DNA of 10,358 bases from Acidobacteriaceae bacterium (lineage in GTDB: Bacteria; Acidobacteriota; Terriglobia; Terriglobales; Acidobacteriaceae). Both the position numbers and the translations under genes were made by a program. Of this stretch, positions 1 to 6,663 are shown one piece after another (positions within the stretch are counted from its first letter, which is position 1; each line of letters begins with the position of its first letter). The notes under the pieces are model-generated. The model worked only from the letters and a program-made list of their open reading frames with translations, did no database searches and had not been told where the DNA came from. The stretch is taken from positions 1 to 10,358 of the forward strand of contig JASIJX010000347.1 in assembly GCA_030049955.1 (NCBI GenBank), read 5' to 3'.

Positions 1-2390
1 GCTCCGCTTCTTGACACCACCAACAGATCGCCCGCCTTATCGAATGCCAGGTTCTCTGGCTGCAGCGGATCGCTATTTACCGTTATCGCTTCCCGATTTT
101 TCGCGTCCCACTTGTAAATCCGCTGCCAGTGCGTATCCACAAAGTAGAGCGTGCCCGCCGTATCCACTACACCGCCGGAAATCGAAAAGAAGCCACCAGC
201 GAGCTTTTCTATCTGCGGATCTGAGGCCAGCATTGCCGTAGTCGCCGGCGCGGCTGGCGTCGTCACGCCTGGCAGATCAAGGGCAGCAAACTCCCGCGCG
301 CGCACCTCGGAATGAAGCGTCGCATCGAAGACTGAGTTGTCAAATGACACCTTGCTGTTGCTGTCAACATGCATATTCCGTATGTGAATCCCCGTCGAGT
401 CGGAGACCTTCACCGCATATGGGAATGGAGTATTGCTGCTAATCACCCGGTACCCGTGATAGTTCGCCACCGTGATGTTCCGGGAGCGGCTGATCTCCAG
501 TGGCAGAGCATTTCCGCTCTCGCCGCGTTCTTCTTCTGTCTGCAGCGCGTCCAGCTCCCAGTTCTCGACGCCATCAAGACGGATTTCGTTGCGCACATGA
601 TGTTCGCACGAGAGTTCGTAGACGAAACCGGGCGTCGACGTATTCGAAATCAACAACCCGGCCTCGGCAAATGTACTCGGCGTCCAGATGTCCGCAAACG
701 TCCCACCGCCTCCGTCCGTAATCCATAGGCTCGGATACTGCGCATCCCACAGGTACCGCGGATTCGGATCGCCTGTGTGCGTGCTGTTATAGGGATTCAT
801 CCGCGACCCGTCCGCCGCATTTGTCCCATGCCCGCCCAGGAAGCGCACATCATCCATCAGGGAGCCGGCCCCTGCCTTCCATAGCGCGCCTACTGCGCGC
901 TGGTTGATGCCTCCGGTAAACAGCCCAATGCCGGTCACAATGTTGTGCCCGCCTTTCGGTGTCTCCAGCAGCGCTCGCGGCCCGCCCACGCCCTGAAACC
1001 CCGGGCTTTCATCTTTCAAATCGAATTGCGTCATGCTTGGATGCAGCCCAATCAGCACAGTATCCGGCCGCAGTTGAATCGTGTCTGTCACCAGGTAGCG
1101 ACCCATGGGAACATAAATTGCCGCATGCTCGTCGATCGCCCTCTGGATCGCAGCCGTATCGTCTGTCACACCGTCGCCCTTCGCTCCCAGCGATTTGAGA
1201 TTTGCCCATGTCGTCATCGGCGGAAGCGCCGCAATCGCATTCTTCCCGGGCGGCTGGAGCTCGGCCACAGGCTGTGCGTCGAAGATTGTCTCGATGCTCC
1301 CCCAGTCGGCGGCATTTTTGAGCATCAGGCCATGCGCAAACCGCTTCACCACATAGCGCTCGCCCGGTGCGCTGATCGTCTTCCCGCTCTCGCGCATCTG
1401 CGCAAATACCTTTACGCGGCTGCACGCGATGTCTTCCAGATTGATCTCTGTCCGCGGGTTATTCTCGCTGCCAAAGACAATCGCCGGCCCGCTGATGTCC
1501 TCAAATCGCGACCGCACTACCCATAGCTCTTCGGAGTACCCCGGATCGATCGACACCGCCTGCGGAAGATTGCTGAACGAGTCGTGGATCAGCGTCAATC
1601 CTGCCTCGTGCTCCTGGATCGCGGCCCTGCTCTGCCCCTCAAAGCTTGAATCGATCAGCGTAAACTGCCATCCTGGTGAAGGCCTCTGCGTTACAATCCC
1701 ATACTGCCCGCCGTGAAAATGGAGGTCCTCGGCCTCGTTGCCGATGTCCTTGAGTGCGGCGAGTCCCGAACCGATCCAGAAATCCATATGAGCCAGGTAA
1801 CTATGCTGGGCCACATGAAACCGTACCGCGACGGCAGCCGGATTCCCTTTGCCGATCTCGAAGTCCACATTGCTTATCGCTGAATAAAAGGTTCCCGGAT
1901 TGGCGTCCGGTATCGATGCATCCGGAGGAACAGTCCCTACGATCGGTTCTGCGGGCCTGCCCGTGGCAAAATCAATTCTCGGTTCTTTCCGCGATTCCGG
2001 GCGCGGTTTGCCTCCGGCGAACAGAAACATGTACCCGAGTCCCTGCTGATAGCCGGGAGTATTATCCGCGAGCACAAACACCGGCCGCGTCTTCCCGTAG
2101 CCAATGACCCGCACAGCTGGCCACACATAGATTGTTCGCGTGACCCGGTACCGCCCCGAGGGTACAAACACAATTCCTTCGCCATGCTCAGCCGCGTGGT
2201 CGATCGCCGCTTGAATGGCAGCGCTGTCGTCGGCGGCTCCATCGCCGTGCACAGGGAAATTGTCCGGCGTCAGATAAACTGCCTTGGCGTCATCCGGCCG
2301 CAGCGGATAATACGACGCCGCTCTCGCCCGCATCGCAATGCAAACAAACACAGCGCCAAGCAGCAAACACCAAATCTGGATCTTATTCAT
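1..2390 (-). CDS. Secreted GH55/pectate-lyase-3-like double beta-helix protein with C-terminal SMP-30-like propeller (3' end outside window)
   Basis: The frame is open without a stop from the ATG at 2390 to base 1, giving 796 codons, so the C terminus lies outside the window. An AGGGG ribosome site precedes the ATG by about 4-5 bases. Residues 1-24 form a signal peptide ending in ARA. Two repeats of the beta-helix opening motif follow: GDGAADDSAAIQAAID from residue 49 and GDGVTDDTAAIQRAID from about 405. This is the paired Pectate_lyase_3 layout of GH55-like proteins. A segment with E596-H-H and Q617-T-E619 resembles the acidic active-site region of the GH55 protein at 4322-6076. From about residue 733 the sequence (GGVVDTAGTLYFVDTHWQRI, then ENLAFDKAGDLLVVSRSG) looks like blades of an SMP-30/gluconolactonase propeller. 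Role inferred: extracellular or periplasmic polysaccharide cleavage, perhaps with lactone or sugar binding by the propeller. Enzyme activity is unproven; a pectate lyase or a GH28-related enzyme is possible. Confidence 0.85.
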   Translation of the reverse strand, partial: MNKIQIWCLLLGAVFVCIAMRARAASYYPLRPDDAKAVYLTPDNFPVHGDGAADDSAAIQAAIDHAAEHGEGIVFVPSGRYRVTRTIYVWPAVRVIGYGKTRPVFVLADNTPGYQQGLGYMFLFAGGKPRPESRKEPRIDFATGRPAEPIVGTVPPDASIPDANPGTFYSAISNVDFEIGKGNPAAVAVRFHVAQHSYLAHMDFWIGSGLAALKDIGNEAEDLHFHGGQYGIVTQRPSPGWQFTLIDSSFEGQSRAAIQEHEAGLTLIHDSFSNLPQAVSIDPGYSEELWVVRSRFEDISGPAIVFGSENNPRTEINLEDIACSRVKVFAQMRESGKTISAPGERYVVKRFAHGLMLKNAADWGSIETIFDAQPVAELQPPGKNAIAALPPMTTWANLKSLGAKGDGVTDDTAAIQRAIDEHAAIYVPMGRYLVTDTIQLRPDTVLIGLHPSMTQFDLKDESPGFQGVGGPRALLETPKGGHNIVTGIGLFTGGINQRAVGALWKAGAGSLMDDVRFLGGHGTNAADGSRMNPYNSTHTGDPNPRYLWDAQYPSLWITDGGGGTFADIWTPSTFAEAGLLISNTSTPGFVYELSCEHHVRNEIRLDGVENWELDALQTEEERGESGNALPLEISRSRNITVANYHGYRVISSNTPFPYAVKVSDSTGIHIRNMHVDSNSKVSFDNSVFDATLHSEVRAREFAALDLPGVTTPAAPATTAMLASDPQIEKLAGGFFSISGGVVDTAGTLYFVDTHWQRIYKWDAKNREAITVNSDPLQPENLAFDKAGDLLVVSRSG

Positions 2391-2408
2391 GCAGCCCCTC
2401 AGCCCTCT

Positions 2409-2424
2409 GCACGGTTAACCGTGC
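2409..2424. repeat. Perfect 16-bp palindrome in the 5' leader of the leftward gene
   Basis: GCACGGTTAACCGTGC reads the same on both strands. It lies about 20 bases upstream of the leftward start codon and inside the predicted transcript from the promoter at 2497-2525. Its centre is TA rather than CG, so it does not match the LacI-type operators nearby. It could bind a second dimeric regulator or be chance. It has no loop, so it is a poor RNA hairpin. Confidence 0.5.
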
Positions 2425-2485
2425 CAGATTCATCTGCATTGAGCAATCTTGCCCCGCTAATTCGACGGCCATTATGCGAGAAAAA

Positions 2486-2499
2486 GCAAACGATTGTCT
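2486..2499. promoter_or_regulatory. LacI-type operator overlapping the leftward promoter
   Basis: GCAAACGATTGTCT contains the core CAAACGATTG (2487-2496), which fits CAAnCGnTTG with a central CG. With two more bases on the left it reads AAGCAA-ACGA-TTGTCT; the site at 6532-6547 reads AAGCAA-TCGT-TTGTCT. It covers the end of the -10 element and the expected transcription start of the leftward promoter, the classic position for direct repression. Binding by a LacI-family protein is inferred; no such regulator is in the window. Confidence 0.7.
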
Positions 2500-2525
2500 A
2501 TAATTTTCTCTCGGGTGCATGTCAA
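2497..2525 (-). promoter_or_regulatory. Sigma-70-like promoter of the leftward gene
   Basis: On the minus strand a perfect TTGACA (2525-2520) is followed by a 17-base spacer and TATAGA (2502-2497). Transcription should start near 2490, leaving a leader of about 100 bases before the ATG at 2390. The -10 element runs into the LacI-type operator. Confidence 0.65.
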
Positions 2526-2743
2526 GGCTTATACGGGTGATAACGAGCCGTGGTGGCGGCTCGCGGGGCCGGACATGAGCAAAATGCTTCTGGTTCCGGA
2601 CAGGGTATGTGTTCATGCCATAGACCGTCGTCGGCTTGGGAGTGAGGGGTGGCGCACGCCAAGGCGTATTCTTTGGTAACCATTGCACAGCAGCCAGGCG
2701 ACGCCATCACCGAAGTGAAAGCACCCGGCTTTGCGCAGGGCGC

Positions 2744-2772
2744 TTGACAATCCAGGTGCGCTCTGGTTTCAT
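2744..2772 (+). promoter_or_regulatory. Candidate promoter of the GH30-GH55 operon
   Basis: A perfect TTGACA (2744-2749) is followed by 17 bases and TTTCAT (2767-2772), which matches four of six consensus -10 bases. The -10 is weak, but the distance to the downstream operator is almost the same as in the receptor promoter at 6464-6493. Expected start near 2779. Confidence 0.45.
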
Positions 2773-2810
2773 CTTGGGCAGTTCAAAACGTTAGTCGGCC
2801 GTACCCTTCT

Positions 2811-2824
2811 GACAAACGGTTGTC
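2811..2824. promoter_or_regulatory. LacI-type operator upstream of the GH30 gene
   Basis: GACAAACGGTTGTC has perfect GACAA/TTGTC arms and the core CAAACGGTTG (2813-2822). Its centre lies about 39 bases downstream of the predicted start of transcription and 69 bases before the GH30 ATG, so a bound repressor would block elongation or loop to another site. It shares the CAAnCGnTTG core with four other sites in the window. Confidence 0.7.
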
Positions 2825-2892
2825 TGAATGAATGGGAGCTGCCGGTCATGCGAATGTACGGCGTCCCAGCCGCCAAAATTGGGAGGAAAGAA

Positions 2893-4302
2893 ATGACTTC
2901 GAAGCACATTTTTCTTGTCCTGCTTCCTGCTCTCATCATCTCGTCTATTCCATTGCGCGGGCAGGAAATCCCTGACGCTCAGGAGTGGCTGACGGCGGTC
3001 GACCGGAGCGCGTTGTTCGCGCACCAGGCGGAGACGCTGCAATTTTCCGATGCAAAGGGTGACCCGCCGGTGATCGTTGTGAACGACATGCAGCAATTTC
3101 AGCCAATCGAAGGGTTTGGCTTTGCGTTGACGGATGGAAGTGCGGAATTGCTGATGCGGATGACACCGGAACGCAGAGGCGAATTGCTCAAGAAGCTTTT
3201 TACGACGCACGGGGACGGGATTGGCGTGAGCTATCTGAGAGTCACCATTGGCTCTTCAGACATGAATGATCGCGTGTACTCGTATGACGATTTGCCCGCG
3301 GGCGAAACGGACCCGAAACTCGAGAAATTCAGCCTCGCTCCGGATGAAGCGGGTGTGATTCCGGTTCTGAAAGAGATTCTGGCATTCGATCCGGAGATCA
3401 AGATTCTGGGTTCGCCATGGTCGGCGCCGGCATGGATGAAAACGAACGATGCGGTAAGGGGCGGAGAACTGAAGCCGGAGTTTTATGAGGCTTACGCGCG
3501 ATACCTGACGAAGTATATCGAGGGAATGAAAGCCGATGGCATCACAATCACCGCGATCACTGTGGAGAATGAGCCGCTGAATCCGAAGAACACGCCGAGC
3601 ATGGTAGTGTTGGCGCCCGAAGAGGATGAGCTGATTGCGAAGTACCTGGGGCCGGCATTTGAACAGGCGGGAATCAAAACGGAGATCCAAGTCTACGATC
3701 ACAATCCCGATGTGACATCGTACCCGCTCTCGATCCTGGCCGACCCGATGGCCAGTAAATACGTGTCAGGAACTGCATTTCATCTGTATGGCGGCGACAG
3801 CAGCGCTCTGACGTGCGTGCATAACGACTACCCGAACAAGAACATCTACCTGACAGAACAATCTGTAGGCGGGCGCCCAAGCGCGACGACCATGGAAATT
3901 GCAGAACCGGTGAGCCAGGTACTGATTGGAGCTACGCGCAACTGGGCACGCAATGTGCTGCTTTGGAATCTGGCTGCAGATCCGAATGCAGGGCCGCATA
4001 CGAACGATGGCGGATGCACGGGGTGCTATGGGGCGATCACGCTGAACGGGGACAACGCGCGACTCAACGTGGCGTATTACGCCATGGCGCACTTTTCCAA
4101 GTTTGTGCGGCCCGGTTCCGTGCGGATCGGATCGACAGAGATGGAACAGTTGCCGACGGCTGCGTTTCGTACACCGGATGGAAAGATCGCGCTGATCGCA
4201 GTGAATACTGGCAATTTTCCGAAGACGTTCCAGATTGAGTATCACGGCAAAAGCATCACGACAACGCTACATTCGGAGTCAGTCGCGACCTATGTGTGGT
4301 GA
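2893..4302 (+). CDS. Secreted GH30 glycoside hydrolase (beta-1,6-glucanase-like)
   Basis: The 469-residue product opens with a signal peptide (MTSKHIFLVLLPALIISS, cleavage near residue 23). I chose the ATG at 2893 because GGAGG (2882-2886) sits 6 bases before it and the signal peptide begins there. The in-frame TTG at 2731 would add 54 unlikely residues and overlap promoter and operator. GH30 landmarks appear in order: IEGFGFALTD (72-81), RVTIGSSD (116-123), SPWSAPAWMKTN (174-185), ENEP with predicted acid/base E227, YLTEQ with predicted nucleophile E322, GGCTGCYGAIT near 373-383, and a C-terminal beta-sandwich ending ATYVW. The family is a retaining clan A (beta/alpha)8 enzyme covering glucosylceramidase, endo-beta-1,6-glucanase and xylanase activities. 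The SPWSAPAW and GGCxxC features and the GH55-like neighbour favour beta-1,6-glucanase. The family is firm; the substrate is inferred. It is the first gene of an operon, 19 bases before the next. Confidence 0.92.
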   Translation: MTSKHIFLVLLPALIISSIPLRGQEIPDAQEWLTAVDRSALFAHQAETLQFSDAKGDPPVIVVNDMQQFQPIEGFGFALTDGSAELLMRMTPERRGELLKKLFTTHGDGIGVSYLRVTIGSSDMNDRVYSYDDLPAGETDPKLEKFSLAPDEAGVIPVLKEILAFDPEIKILGSPWSAPAWMKTNDAVRGGELKPEFYEAYARYLTKYIEGMKADGITITAITVENEPLNPKNTPSMVVLAPEEDELIAKYLGPAFEQAGIKTEIQVYDHNPDVTSYPLSILADPMASKYVSGTAFHLYGGDSSALTCVHNDYPNKNIYLTEQSVGGRPSATTMEIAEPVSQVLIGATRNWARNVLLWNLAADPNAGPHTNDGGCTGCYGAITLNGDNARLNVAYYAMAHFSKFVRPGSVRIGSTEMEQLPTAAFRTPDGKIALIAVNTGNFPKTFQIEYHGKSITTTLHSESVATYVW

Positions 4303-4321
4303 ACGCAAGGAAGTGGAGGCG

Positions 4322-6076
4322 ATGAGGCGGAGTAAAAGGAGGACTGGAAAGTACCTAGCGGTGGTCCAGTTCGTTCTTGTCACAACGTTCGCCGGCAGTT
4401 GCGGCTGCGCGCAGGCCCGGGCAAAGGTTACGAAGGCGGATCTCGGGCCGAACGTGCTCATCTTCGACCCGTCGATGCCGACCGCGCAGATCCAGCAGCA
4501 GATCGATCGGGTCTACACGGTTGAGGAGAAAAACGAGTTTGGGCCGGCGCGGTATGCGCTGCTGTTCCTGCCGGGCAAGTATCACGTGGATGTTCCGGTG
4601 GGTTTTTACACGCAGGTGCTTGGGTTGGGTGCGACTCCGGACGCAGTCGAGATCGACGGCAACGTTCATTCCGACGCAAGCCTGCCGCACAATAACGCGA
4701 CGTGCACCTTCTGGCGCGCGGCGGAGGGATTCTCCGTGGTTCCCACGGGCGGAACGATGCAATGGGCGGTGTCGCAGGCGGCTCCCTTTCGCCGGATGCA
4801 TGTTCGCGGCGACCTAGTTCTGCATCAGAATCACGGCTGGGCGAGCGGAGGCTGGATGTCGGACTCGCTGATTGACGGCAACGTGGATTCGGGTTCGCAG
4901 CAACAATGGATTTCGCGGAACAGTGAGTGGGGAAGCTGGACAGGGTCAAACTGGAACATGGTGTTTGTAGGCGTGGTGTCTCCGCCTGCGGGCGAGTGGC
5001 CATCACCGCCATATACGAAAGTGGACCGCGCACCGGTGGTGCGCGAGAAACCATTCCTTGATGTAGATAAAGACGGGAACTGGATCGTAGTTGTGCCTGA
5101 GCTGAGGAGAGACAGCAAAGGCATTACATGGCACGGCGGCGCAACGCCGGGACGGTCGATTCCCTTAAGCCGCTTTTACGTGGCCCGGGCAAACGTCGAC
5201 ACTGCTGCGAGCATCAACGCACAACTGGCAAAGGGCAAGAATGTTTTGTTCACGCCGGGCGTCTACGAGCTTGAAGATGCGATTCGAGTGACGCGGCCGA
5301 ATACGGTGGTGATGGGATTGGGATACGCCACATTGAAACCGACGCGCGGAACTGCAGCGATGACAACGGCTGATGTGGATGGGATTGAGATTGCCGGATT
5401 GTTATTCGATGCCGGATTGGAAATGTCGCCAGTTCTGCTGGAAGTGGGAACGGCGGGAGGCAAGGCAAGACATGAGGCGAACCCGATCTGCCTGCACGAT
5501 GTGTTCTTCCGCGTGGGCGGGGCGGGAGCTGGAAGTGCGAAGACCGATCTCGTGATCAACAGCTCCGATACGATCGTGGATCACACGTGGATCTGGCGCG
5601 CGGATCATGGCTCGGGAGTTGGGTGGGATACGAATCGCAGTGCGAATGGGCTGGTGGTGAATGGCGACAATGTAACGGTGTATGGATTGTTCGTTGAACA
5701 CCACCAGCAGTTCCAGGTGCTGTGGAATGGCAACGGAGGGCGCACTTATTTTTATCAGTCGGAAATTCCCTACGATCCGCCTGATCAGGCAAGCTATACC
5801 AGCGCAAATGGCGTGAACGGATGGGCGTCATACAAGGTGGCCGATGGAGTAACCCGGCATGAAGCGTGGGGCCTGGGAATTTACAGCGTATTCCGTGAGC
5901 CCAACGTCGTGCTCAGTCGCGCCATTGAGGTTCCCCAGCGCCCCGGCGTGCGGTTTCACCACATGATCACGGTGGCGCTGGGCGACAAAGGAGAAATTGA
6001 AAATGTCATTGATGACCGAGGAGGATCGACATCGATTCGGCTGCGTGTGACGCCGAAAGTTGCGGAGTTCCCCTGA
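4322..6076 (+). CDS. Secreted GH55-like beta-1,3-glucanase (right-handed beta-helix)
   Basis: This gene begins 19 bases after the GH30 stop and is probably co-transcribed. The start at 4322 is preferred: AAGGAAG (4307-4313) lies 8 bases upstream and a signal peptide follows (basic MRRSKRRTGK, hydrophobic 11-25, AQARA near 30-34). The ATG at 4235 would overlap the GH30 gene and bury the signal. The 584-residue product has a first helix opening with LGPNVLIFDPS (41-51) and FLPGKYHVD, a conserved block GSQQQWISRNSEWGSW (191-206), and a second helix from about 306 (NVLFTPGVYELED). Near the end are VEHH (E459) and YQSEIPYDPP (E481), 22 residues apart. From memory, the Streptomyces GH55 enzyme SacteLam55A uses a glutamate pair with this spacing, one being the catalytic acid. 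Relatives are sometimes named adenylyl cyclase or factor 5/8 domain proteins; no cyclase domain is seen. Expected role: exo-acting inverting hydrolysis of beta-1,3-glucan outside the cytoplasm. Fold firm, activity likely. Confidence 0.8.
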   Translation: MRRSKRRTGKYLAVVQFVLVTTFAGSCGCAQARAKVTKADLGPNVLIFDPSMPTAQIQQQIDRVYTVEEKNEFGPARYALLFLPGKYHVDVPVGFYTQVLGLGATPDAVEIDGNVHSDASLPHNNATCTFWRAAEGFSVVPTGGTMQWAVSQAAPFRRMHVRGDLVLHQNHGWASGGWMSDSLIDGNVDSGSQQQWISRNSEWGSWTGSNWNMVFVGVVSPPAGEWPSPPYTKVDRAPVVREKPFLDVDKDGNWIVVVPELRRDSKGITWHGGATPGRSIPLSRFYVARANVDTAASINAQLAKGKNVLFTPGVYELEDAIRVTRPNTVVMGLGYATLKPTRGTAAMTTADVDGIEIAGLLFDAGLEMSPVLLEVGTAGGKARHEANPICLHDVFFRVGGAGAGSAKTDLVINSSDTIVDHTWIWRADHGSGVGWDTNRSANGLVVNGDNVTVYGLFVEHHQQFQVLWNGNGGRTYFYQSEIPYDPPDQASYTSANGVNGWASYKVADGVTRHEAWGLGIYSVFREPNVVLSRAIEVPQRPGVRFHHMITVALGDKGEIENVIDDRGGSTSIRLRVTPKVAEFP

Positions 6077-6314
6077 GGCGTGACGGCAGATCTTCGTCTC
6101 CTTTCTTCGCCTCCCTGACGCAAGTTGATCGATGCAGCACTAGCCTCCGGACCGCACTGTCCATTCCGAACAGGTGGTTGGTCAGGATTCGTGGCCCCCA
6201 AGCCGTTAATTTCTTTACACAAACCATTGCAGCAAACGAAGGTCCTTTCCCTGCCAATAAAGGGCAACGAATACTACACCCCGTCAGACCAATTTCGGAC
6301 CCACCAAGCTGAAA

Positions 6315-6376
6315 AATCGATTTAGACAAGCGTTTGTTTCGTAAGACAGTTGCCGACAGAGAAGCTAATCGATTTA
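6315..6376. repeat. Two direct copies of AATCGATTTA, 52 bases apart
   Basis: Identical 10-mers lie at 6315-6324 and 6367-6376, each containing the palindrome AATCGATT. The 52-base offset is close to five DNA helical turns, so both would face the same side. The core resembles a weakened form of the nearby operators (AATCG shared). They could be auxiliary sites for the same regulator, sites for another one, or chance. Confidence 0.35.
6324..6339. promoter_or_regulatory. LacI-type operator O1 (distal, receptor gene)
   Basis: AGACAAGCGTTTGTTT contains ACAA-GCGT-TTGT with core CAAGCGTTTG (6327-6336), matching CAAnCGnTTG. It lies about 130 bases upstream of the -35 element and could serve as an auxiliary looping site. 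Confidence 0.6.
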
Positions 6377-6433
6377 CCAATGCAGATGCGAAATGCTGCA
6401 GACGAGGGTGCTGACGGACGGATGATGACGGAA

Positions 6434-6449
6434 ATCAATCGTTTGTCTA
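6434..6449. promoter_or_regulatory. LacI-type operator O2 (just upstream of the receptor promoter)
   Basis: The core CAATCGTTTG (6436-6445) is followed by TCTA, as in the other strong sites. Its centre is about 24 bases before the -35 element, near position -60. It is identical in core to O3, 98 bases away. Confidence 0.7.
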
Positions 6450-6463
6450 CCTCAAATAAAGGC

Positions 6464-6493
6464 TTGACAGTCGATATTTTGATGTGCTCTAAT
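6464..6493 (+). promoter_or_regulatory. Sigma-70-like promoter of the TonB-dependent receptor
   Basis: A perfect TTGACA (6464-6469), an 18-base spacer and TCTAAT (6488-6493) make this the best promoter in the region. Transcription should start near 6500, leaving a leader of about 165 bases. Operators O2 and O3 bracket it, an arrangement suited to loop-mediated repression. Confidence 0.65.
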
Positions 6494-6531
6494 CGCTCCC
6501 GCATTTGAAAGACATTGACATAAATGCATAA

Positions 6532-6547
6532 AGCAATCGTTTGTCTT
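6532..6547. promoter_or_regulatory. LacI-type operator O3 (downstream of the receptor promoter)
   Basis: The core CAATCGTTTG (6534-6543), flanked by AAG and TCTTA, lies in the transcribed leader with its centre about 39 bases after the predicted start. The operator of the GH30 operon has the same placement relative to its own promoter. Confidence 0.7.
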
Positions 6548-6550
6548 ATG

Positions 6551-6623
6551 GGATTGGGGATTTAAACCAATGGATTCAAGGAGTCCGGTTTGGTGCCGGA
6601 GCAAGATCAAAGTTCCCCGATCC
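6551..6623 (+). promoter_or_regulatory. Foldable 5' leader of the receptor mRNA
   Basis: GGATTGGGGA (6551-6560) can pair over 10 bases with TCCCCGATCC (6614-6623), with one G-U wobble in RNA. Inside it TCCGG (6584-6588) pairs with CCGGA (6596-6600) around a 7-base loop. A competing pairing of AAACC (6564-6568) with GGTTT (6587-6591) would disrupt the inner hairpin. The outer stem closes about 28 bases before the receptor's AGGAGG. An 18-codon frame with ATG at 6570 and stop at 6624-6626 spans the structure. I recognise no known riboswitch. It may be regulatory or accidental. Confidence 0.4.
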
Positions 6624-6663
6624 TGAAACGAAATTTGAAAGTGAGTGATTCAGGAGGCAGTCA

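Larger units (their letters stand above)
2391..2892. other. Divergent intergenic control region
   Basis: This 502-base gap separates the leftward beta-helix gene from the rightward GH30 operon. It holds a promoter and an operator for each direction and the 16-bp palindrome. The middle, about 2530-2740, has no gene I can support. It shows one small hairpin (7-bp arms 2544-2550 and 2557-2563 around a 6-base loop) with no T-tract, so it is not a terminator. Open frames here look random. Confidence 0.7.
6077..6663. other. Intergenic control region of the receptor gene
   Basis: This 587-base gap between the GH55-like gene and the receptor holds no supportable protein gene. Bases 6077-6310 show nothing I can identify, including no convincing terminator after the GH30-GH55 operon. 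From 6311 on it is dense with signals: two AATCGATTTA repeats, three LacI-type operators, a sigma-70 promoter and a foldable leader. Confidence 0.75.

Noticed and set aside
945..1526. Plus-strand open frames within 1-2390 (for example 945-1526 and 1754-2107)
   Set aside because: They are rich in Arg, His, Pro and Ser with no domain-like pattern and lie opposite the well-supported minus-strand gene.
2499..2504. Top-strand TATAAT as a rightward -10 element
   Set aside because: No acceptable -35 lies 16-18 bases upstream, and the same bases are explained by the leftward promoter and its operator.
2544..2563. Hairpin with 7-bp arms as a terminator or small RNA
   Set aside because: No T-run on either strand and no neighbouring promoter suits it.
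2731..2892. Longer GH30 reading frame starting with TTG at 2731
   Set aside because: It would place a 54-residue extension before a clear signal peptide and run over the promoter and operator; the ATG at 2893 has a good ribosome site.
4235..4321. Upstream ATG for the GH55-like gene overlapping the GH30 gene
   Set aside because: It puts a charged stretch before the signal peptide; the ATG at 4322 follows AAGGAAG and begins directly with the signal peptide.
6075..6113. GAGGCG/CGCCTC arms after the GH55-like stop as a terminator
   Set aside because: The arms are only 6 bp, the loop is 27 bases, and there is no T-run.
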